Positions 59,667 through 64,000 of a DNA stretch of 64,000 nt are shown here, piece by piece (position 1 is the first letter of the stretch; every line of letters starts with the position of its first letter). Source of the stretch: Achromobacter veterisilvae (GTDB lineage Bacteria; Pseudomonadota; Gammaproteobacteria; Burkholderiales; Burkholderiaceae_B); NCBI RefSeq assembly GCF_900496975.1, contig NZ_UFQC01000005.1, forward strand, positions 1 through 64,000. Reading direction: 5' to 3'. A program made the position numbers and the translations under genes. Under the pieces are notes generated by a model that was given only the letters and a program-made list of their open reading frames with translations, ran no database searches and was not told the DNA's origin.

Positions 59667-61001
59667 ATGAAAACACATGCTAGCGAGTGGGTGGGCCTGC
59701 AAAACAGCAGGCGGTTTCTGTTTTGCTCCCAGGGCGCGGACGTCGCCGCCCAACTGGGACAGGCGCTGGGAGACATGGGGATGCTGACCCAGGAATCGCC
59801 CGGCACGGAAGAACTGGCGCGGCGCCTGGCGGAAATAGCGCCGCAGGTGGTGTTCCTGGATTTCACCCTGAGCGGGGACGAGCCCGGGAAACTGTTCAAG
59901 TCCGCCGAACTGGCGCGCCTGTTGGCGCGCATTGCGCCGAGCCTGCCGCGGGTGGCGGTCGGGCTGCTGAGCCAGCCGGAAGGGGCCATCGCGGCCTTGC
60001 GCGCGGGCGTCAGCGATTTCGTGGATCCCACGGTGGCGCCGCAGGAAATCAAGGAAATCGTGCTGAGGCTGCTGGACGCGCAGCCCGGCGACTCGCGTGC
60101 GGACGGTTCGCGGCGCAGCGTGCTGCTGCTGGGCGCACGGCCCGGCGTGGGCGCCAGCACCCTGGCCGTGCACCTGGCCGGCATGGTGCAGGACCGCCTG
60201 AAGCACGTGCATGCCGCGCACGCCGGCGCCCATGCGGGCAAGGCCCCCAAGGCCCACGCGGCCGAGCCGGGGGACTTGCTGCCCTTGTCCAGCCGCGTGG
60301 CGCTGATGGACCTGGGCTGGCCGGTGGGCGATTGCCAGCTCTATCTGAACATTGGCGGCGATTTCGACTTCGCCGAGGCGGCGCGCAATCTGCGCCGCCT
60401 GGACTCCACGCTGCTGGGATCGGCCATGCCGCACACGGCCAGCGGCCTGAGCGTCCTGTCCCTGCCCCGCGACCTGGGGCAGATGCGCGATGTCTCGCAG
60501 TCCGACTCGCTGCTGGTCTTCGAGCGCATGCGCCAGCACTTCGGCGTGGTGGTCGCGGATTCGGGCGGCTTCACCAATCCGGAGTTCGTGGCCGGGCTGG
60601 CGCGGGCCTCGCAGCAGAACTGGATCGTGACCGACCAGAGCGTCGGCGCGCTGGTGTCGCTGGCGGGGCTGCTGCAGGAGCTGGAGCAGTTGCACGTCGA
60701 ACGCCGCAGCCTGGGCCTGATCGTCAACCGCTACGACGAGCGCTACGGCATGACCGCGCAGCAGATCGCCGAGCGCTTCCAGTTGGAGCTGGTGGGCACG
60801 CTGCCGGACCGCACGCTGGCCCTGATGGTGTGCACCAACCAGGGCCATCTGCTGCACGAGGAAGCCGAGCGGGACATCTACGTGCGCGCGGTGCAGACGC
60901 TTGCGGAAAAGCTGTGCGTGGAAGAGAACCCGCCTGGCGGGCGGGCAGGCTGGCTGGCCACCTGGCTGCCCGGCGTGCATCGCCGGATGGTGGTCGGTTA
61001 A
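59667..61001 (+). CDS. tadZ: TadZ/CpaE pilus-localisation ATPase
   Basis: 444 residues from ATG 59667 (GTG 59658 is possible). The N-terminal 135 residues form a receiver-like domain (VVFLDFTLSGDEPGK with FSEL-type context); the C-terminal MinD/ParA-like domain starts with a deviant P-loop, GARPGVGASTLAVH, lacking the usual Lys residues, as is common in TadZ. A His/Ala-rich insertion (about residues 180-200) separates beta strands. It places the pilus machinery at the pole. Confidence 0.88.
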   Translation: MKTHASEWVGLQNSRRFLFCSQGADVAAQLGQALGDMGMLTQESPGTEELARRLAEIAPQVVFLDFTLSGDEPGKLFKSAELARLLARIAPSLPRVAVGLLSQPEGAIAALRAGVSDFVDPTVAPQEIKEIVLRLLDAQPGDSRADGSRRSVLLLGARPGVGASTLAVHLAGMVQDRLKHVHAAHAGAHAGKAPKAHAAEPGDLLPLSSRVALMDLGWPVGDCQLYLNIGGDFDFAEAARNLRRLDSTLLGSAMPHTASGLSVLSLPRDLGQMRDVSQSDSLLVFERMRQHFGVVVADSGGFTNPEFVAGLARASQQNWIVTDQSVGALVSLAGLLQELEQLHVERRSLGLIVNRYDERYGMTAQQIAERFQLELVGTLPDRTLALMVCTNQGHLLHEEAERDIYVRAVQTLAEKLCVEENPPGGRAGWLATWLPGVHRRMVVG

Positions 61002-61038
61002 CGGAAAGACGAACGGACGGACAGCGGCGGGATCCGAC

Positions 61039-62403
61039 ATGATCATGACAGCGACGGTAGAGTTCGGCGGAGACGGCGACAAGGGCTTTTCGGCGTCGAA
61101 CCGATTCCAGGAAGTGAAGACGGCGGCGTACGAGCACCTGCTTTCCCGGATCGAGGAACTGGGCGCCGAGTTCGGCCGCTGGGCCCGTTCGGCGATCCAG
61201 GAGTTCGTGGACATCGAGGTCGCGAGCTTCGTGCGCCTGCGCAGGGTGCCGATCAACGAAGGCGAAATGCGGCAGATCGCCGAGGCGCTGACCAAGGAAC
61301 TGGCGGGCCTGGGGCCGCTGGAGGATCTGTTGGCGGATCCGGCCGTGGAAGACATCCTGATCAACGGCTACGACAATGTGTTCGTGTCGCGCCGCGGCGT
61401 GCTCGCCCGCGAGACGCTGAGGTTCACCGACAACCAGCACGTGTTGCGCATCGTGCGCCGCATCCTGGCTCCGATCGGCCGCCGCCTGGACGAGTCCAGC
61501 CCCATGGTGGACGCGCGCCTGCCCGACGGCGGCCGCCTGAACGTGGTGATCGAGCCGCTGGCCGTGGACGGCCCCATGGTCTCGATCCGCAAGTTCCGCC
61601 AGGATCCGCTCAAGCCGGCCGACCTGCTGACCCTGGGCACCTTCGACGAAGAGATCTACCGGCTGCTGCACGAGGCAGTGAAGAACCGCTGCAACATCCT
61701 GGTCTCCGGCGGCACGAGTTCCGGCAAGACCTCGCTGCTCAACGCGCTGGCGTTCTTCATTCCGGAGACCGAGCGCGTGGTCACGGTGGAGGACACCGCG
61801 GAACTCTCGCTCAACCACCCGCACGTGGTGCGGCTGGAGTCCCGCCAGGGCGGCTTCGACGGCAGCGGCGCGGTCAGCATCCGCGAACTGATCCGCAATA
61901 GCCTGCGGATGCGGCCGGACCGCGTGGTGGTCGGCGAAGTGCGCGGCGCGGAAGTCATGGACATGCTGCAGGCGATGAACACGGGCCACGAGGGGTCGAT
62001 GGCCACCATCCATGCGAATTCGCCGCGCGAATGCCTCTACCGGATCGAGATGCTGGCGGGATTCGCCGGTTTCCAGGGCAGCGAGGACAGCCTGAGGCGG
62101 CAGATCGCCAGCGCGCTGGATTTCATCGTGCAGATCGGCCGCCTGTCCAGCGGCAAGCGCCGCGTGCTGTCGGTGACCGAGGTCACGGGCATGGGCGACA
62201 GCGTTATTTCCACCCAGGAGCTTTACCGCCACGAGACGTTCATGACGCCCGAGGGCGAGGAAAAGGACCGCTGGAAGTGGCTGGGCATCCATCCCCATAC
62301 GCCCAAGCTGGCCAAGATGCGTTCCGAGGCGCGCGCCAACGACGCCGCGGCGGGCGATGCCGACGGGGGCGGCGCGGGCGGATTCTGGAGCCGGAGGCGC
62401 TGA
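61039..62403 (+). CDS. tadA: Tad secretion ATPase TadA/CpaF
   Basis: 454 residues from ATG 61039. Walker A GGTSSGKTSLLNAL, the Asp box with VVTVEDTAEL, Walker B RPDRVVVGEVRGAE, and the His box with GHEGSMATIHANSP. The N-terminal domain (QIAEALTKELAGLGPLEDLL, then ILINGYDNVFV) is that of type II/IV secretion ATPases of the Tad class. It powers pilus assembly. Stop and the tadB start overlap as TGATG. Confidence 0.95.
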   Translation: MIMTATVEFGGDGDKGFSASNRFQEVKTAAYEHLLSRIEELGAEFGRWARSAIQEFVDIEVASFVRLRRVPINEGEMRQIAEALTKELAGLGPLEDLLADPAVEDILINGYDNVFVSRRGVLARETLRFTDNQHVLRIVRRILAPIGRRLDESSPMVDARLPDGGRLNVVIEPLAVDGPMVSIRKFRQDPLKPADLLTLGTFDEEIYRLLHEAVKNRCNILVSGGTSSGKTSLLNALAFFIPETERVVTVEDTAELSLNHPHVVRLESRQGGFDGSGAVSIRELIRNSLRMRPDRVVVGEVRGAEVMDMLQAMNTGHEGSMATIHANSPRECLYRIEMLAGFAGFQGSEDSLRRQIASALDFIVQIGRLSSGKRRVLSVTEVTGMGDSVISTQELYRHETFMTPEGEEKDRWKWLGIHPHTPKLAKMRSEARANDAAAGDADGGGAGGFWSRRR

Positions 62404-63329
62404 TGGATCAGGTCCTGGTACTGGCGAGCCTGGCGGCGGTGCTGGCCGTCGGAGCGGTCCTGTTGTGGCGCCATGCCAGCAGCGGCGCGCGCCGCGCCGC
62501 GAGTTCGGCGTTTCTGGAGAACCAGCTCAGCCGGGGCCGCGACGCGCGCCGCGAGAGCGAGCCCTTTTCGGCGGGCTCGCGGGCCATGCGCAGCGGCCTG
62601 CTGGGATGGGACCGCCTGTTGCTGCTGGCCGGCGTGCGCCAGAGCGCGGGGCTGTATCTGCGCCTTGCGGCGGCACCCGTCGGCGGGGCGGCGCTGGCCT
62701 GGCTGTTCCTGGGGGGATTGTCCGGCGCGGTGACGCTGGTGCTGGCGGCCGTGCTGGAGTATTTCCTGCTGTGGCTGCGGGCCGACAAGCGCCAGCGCCG
62801 GATGATTTCGCAGTTGCCCGCGTTCCTGGACAACATCGTTCGCCTCGTCACCATCGGCAACAGCATGGGCTCGGCCTTCCAGACGGCGGCGGCCAACACG
62901 GACGAACCCTTGCGCGAGGTGATGGAAACGGCCGCCAGCCTGAGCCGCTCGGCCAAGGAACTGGACGCGGCTCTCGTGCACGTGTCGCGCCTGTACGGGC
63001 TGAAGGAGCTGTACATGATCGCCGCCGTCGTATCGCTGGCGATGCGTTTCGGCGGCCGCAGCGACCAGGTGCTGGAACGCATGGCCGCCTTCATGCGCGA
63101 CGTGGCCCAGGCGCGCAACGAACTGTCGGCAAGCTCTGCCGAGGTGCGGCTGTCGGCCTGGATCCTGGCGCTGCTGCCGGTGGGGATCGCGGGCTTCATC
63201 ATCGTGGCGAACAACAATCTGTTCATGGGGCTGTGGCACGACCCCGCGGGCTTCAAGATGCTGGCGACCGCCGTGGGCCTGCAGATCGGCGGCAGTTATT
63301 GGCTGTACCGCATGGCCAAGTCCATTTGA
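62403..63329 (+). CDS. tadB: Tad inner-membrane platform protein TadB
   Basis: 308 residues. One N-terminal helix, a paired helix near 85-125 and the T2SSF domain with LPAFLDNIVRLVTIGNSMGSAF and SRLYGLKELYMIAAVVSLAM; a C-terminal helix pair ends at the last Ile. With TadC it forms the platform on which TadA acts. Translation is coupled to tadA by overlap; tadC follows 13 bp later. Confidence 0.92.
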   Translation: MDQVLVLASLAAVLAVGAVLLWRHASSGARRAASSAFLENQLSRGRDARRESEPFSAGSRAMRSGLLGWDRLLLLAGVRQSAGLYLRLAAAPVGGAALAWLFLGGLSGAVTLVLAAVLEYFLLWLRADKRQRRMISQLPAFLDNIVRLVTIGNSMGSAFQTAAANTDEPLREVMETAASLSRSAKELDAALVHVSRLYGLKELYMIAAVVSLAMRFGGRSDQVLERMAAFMRDVAQARNELSASSAEVRLSAWILALLPVGIAGFIIVANNNLFMGLWHDPAGFKMLATAVGLQIGGSYWLYRMAKSI

Positions 63330-63342
63330 GGGGAGGCGCCTG

Positions 63343-64000
63343 ATGGACATCCCGCAATCCTGGAACGTCTCCACCGTGCTGGCGATGGCGTTGATGCTCG
63401 TCGCCGCGGGGATGCTGGTGCTGGGCATCGGCATCTTGCGGCGCCTGCGCGGGCAGAGCAGGAGCCGGCAGGTCGTGGACCAGGCGCTGACGGCGCGGCG
63501 GATGGGCGGCGGATCCGCCGCGGTCCCGCCGGCGCAGGACGGGCAGGGCAGGTTCGCGGCCGCCGCGCGCGCGGCGGATTCGTTCGGCAAGCGGTTGAGC
63601 GAGGGCCGGCTGGCCGATACGCTGCTGGCCGCCGAAGACCGCAAATTGGTGGACATGGCGGGCTACGCCGACACGGGCACGGCCCGGTCGCGCTTCGCCG
63701 CCATCCGTTTCGGCCTGGCGCTGCTGCTGCCCGTCGCCGCCGTGGCGGCGGGCCTGCGCTACCGCCATATCGATGCCTGGGAAGAAATGCTCGTCGCCGC
63801 CTTTTTCGGGTTCGCGATCGGCTACATGCTGCCCAAGTGGATCGTGCGCCGCCGCGTGGCGCGCCGCCGCCGCATGGCGGCCGACGAATTGCCCTTGCTG
63901 GTCGACCTGCTGCGCCTGCTGCAGGGCGTGGGGCTGTCGATCGACCAGAGCCTCCAGGTGCTGGTGACGGAGTTCGGACAGGTGCTGCCAGTGCTGTCCC
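63343..64000 (+). CDS. tadC: Tad inner-membrane platform protein TadC, 5' part, cut by window edge
   Basis: ATG at 63343 with GGGGAGG upstream; the frame is open to the window end (219 codons). Helix at about 12-32, a linker, then a paired helix near 130-165 and the start of the T2SSF domain (MAADELPLLVDLLRLLQGVGLSIDQSLQVL). Order after tadB and the motif identify TadC. The rest of the locus (tadD, tadG and others) would follow outside. Confidence 0.9.
   Translation, partial: MDIPQSWNVSTVLAMALMLVAAGMLVLGIGILRRLRGQSRSRQVVDQALTARRMGGGSAAVPPAQDGQGRFAAAARAADSFGKRLSEGRLADTLLAAEDRKLVDMAGYADTGTARSRFAAIRFGLALLLPVAAVAAGLRYRHIDAWEEMLVAAFFGFAIGYMLPKWIVRRRVARRRRMAADELPLLVDLLRLLQGVGLSIDQSLQVLVTEFGQVLPVLS

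Noticed and set aside
57148..59676. 842-codon minus-strand frame opposite cpaB-cpaC
   Set aside because: Antisense of two Tad genes with low-complexity translation.
60121..60180. Defective P-loop of TadZ as a sign of inactivation
   Set aside because: GVGAST without the usual Lys is common in the TadZ/CpaE family, so it is not evidence of decay.

Overview
The window is a 64 kb stretch of very GC-rich chromosome with dense, mostly co-oriented genes, small ATGA overlaps and long spurious antisense frames. Gene content and protein similarity (FadE/thiolase/FadB unit under a PsrA-like TetR, GabTD, EpsC-type serine acetyltransferase, FhaC-type TpsB, glycine-rich lipoprotein, Tad pilus) point to a betaproteobacterium of the Alcaligenaceae (Bordetella/Achromobacter group). 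This is an inference from remembered families, not a database match. I found no rRNA, tRNA, transposase, phage genes or CRISPR array.

Layout. (1) 1-4.96 kb, minus strand: a fatty-acid beta-oxidation operon, tetR-fadE-thiolase-fadB-like (the last is cut by the window edge). (2) 5.3-9.3 kb, plus strand: an unusual formyltransferase-like/GINT1-like chimera and two LuxR-type regulators whose receiver domains lack the phospho-acceptor Asp. (3) 9.6-22.9 kb (minus) and 23.1-30.7 kb (plus): a divergent Wzx/Wzy-type exopolysaccharide locus resembling colanic acid. Minus arm: wcaJ, gmm, manC, a VanZ-like gene, gmd, fcl, wzx, a GT2, wzy, a GT4, a WaaE-like GT2, a WcaF-like acetyltransferase and wcaI. 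Plus arm: wza, wzc, manB, pgi, galE. It encodes the whole route glucose-6-P to GDP-L-fucose plus UDP-galactose supply, but no Wzb phosphatase. (4) 30.9-39.5 kb: serine acetyltransferase, sirtuin, inositol-phosphatase family protein, the GABA degradation pair gabT-gabD with a divergent MocR regulator, and a DUF72 protein. (5) 39.5-43.7 kb: a UvrD/Rep-type helicase sharing a perfect SOS box with the DUF72 gene, CorA, and a staphylococcal-nuclease-like protein. (6) 43.8-50.2 kb: an oligopeptide-type ABC importer. (7) 50.2-54.1 kb, minus strand: a MarR regulator, an internally duplicated Gly/Leu-rich lipoprotein and a TpsB outer-membrane transporter. (8) 54.1-64 kb, plus strand: an AT-rich promoter island, a coupled micro-ORF and MHYT protein, then a Tad (Flp) pilus locus, flp-tadV-tadE-tadE/F-cpaB-cpaC-tadZ-tadA-tadB-tadC, running off the end.

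Non-coding structure is the most unusual aspect. Two related inverted-repeat elements (9263-9618 and 42731-42912) share arms and a core and sit directly at gene stop codons. A second dispersed family is the palindrome GGTGTCAGACACC, found three times inside the first element and four times (plus one variant) at 33836-33999. Strong hairpins lie at several points, such as wza/wzc, flp/tadV and gabT/gabD, where expression of neighbours would be expected to differ. The tadV-tadE junction shows a frame conflict: the conserved prepilin motif of TadE has no usable start codon near it.
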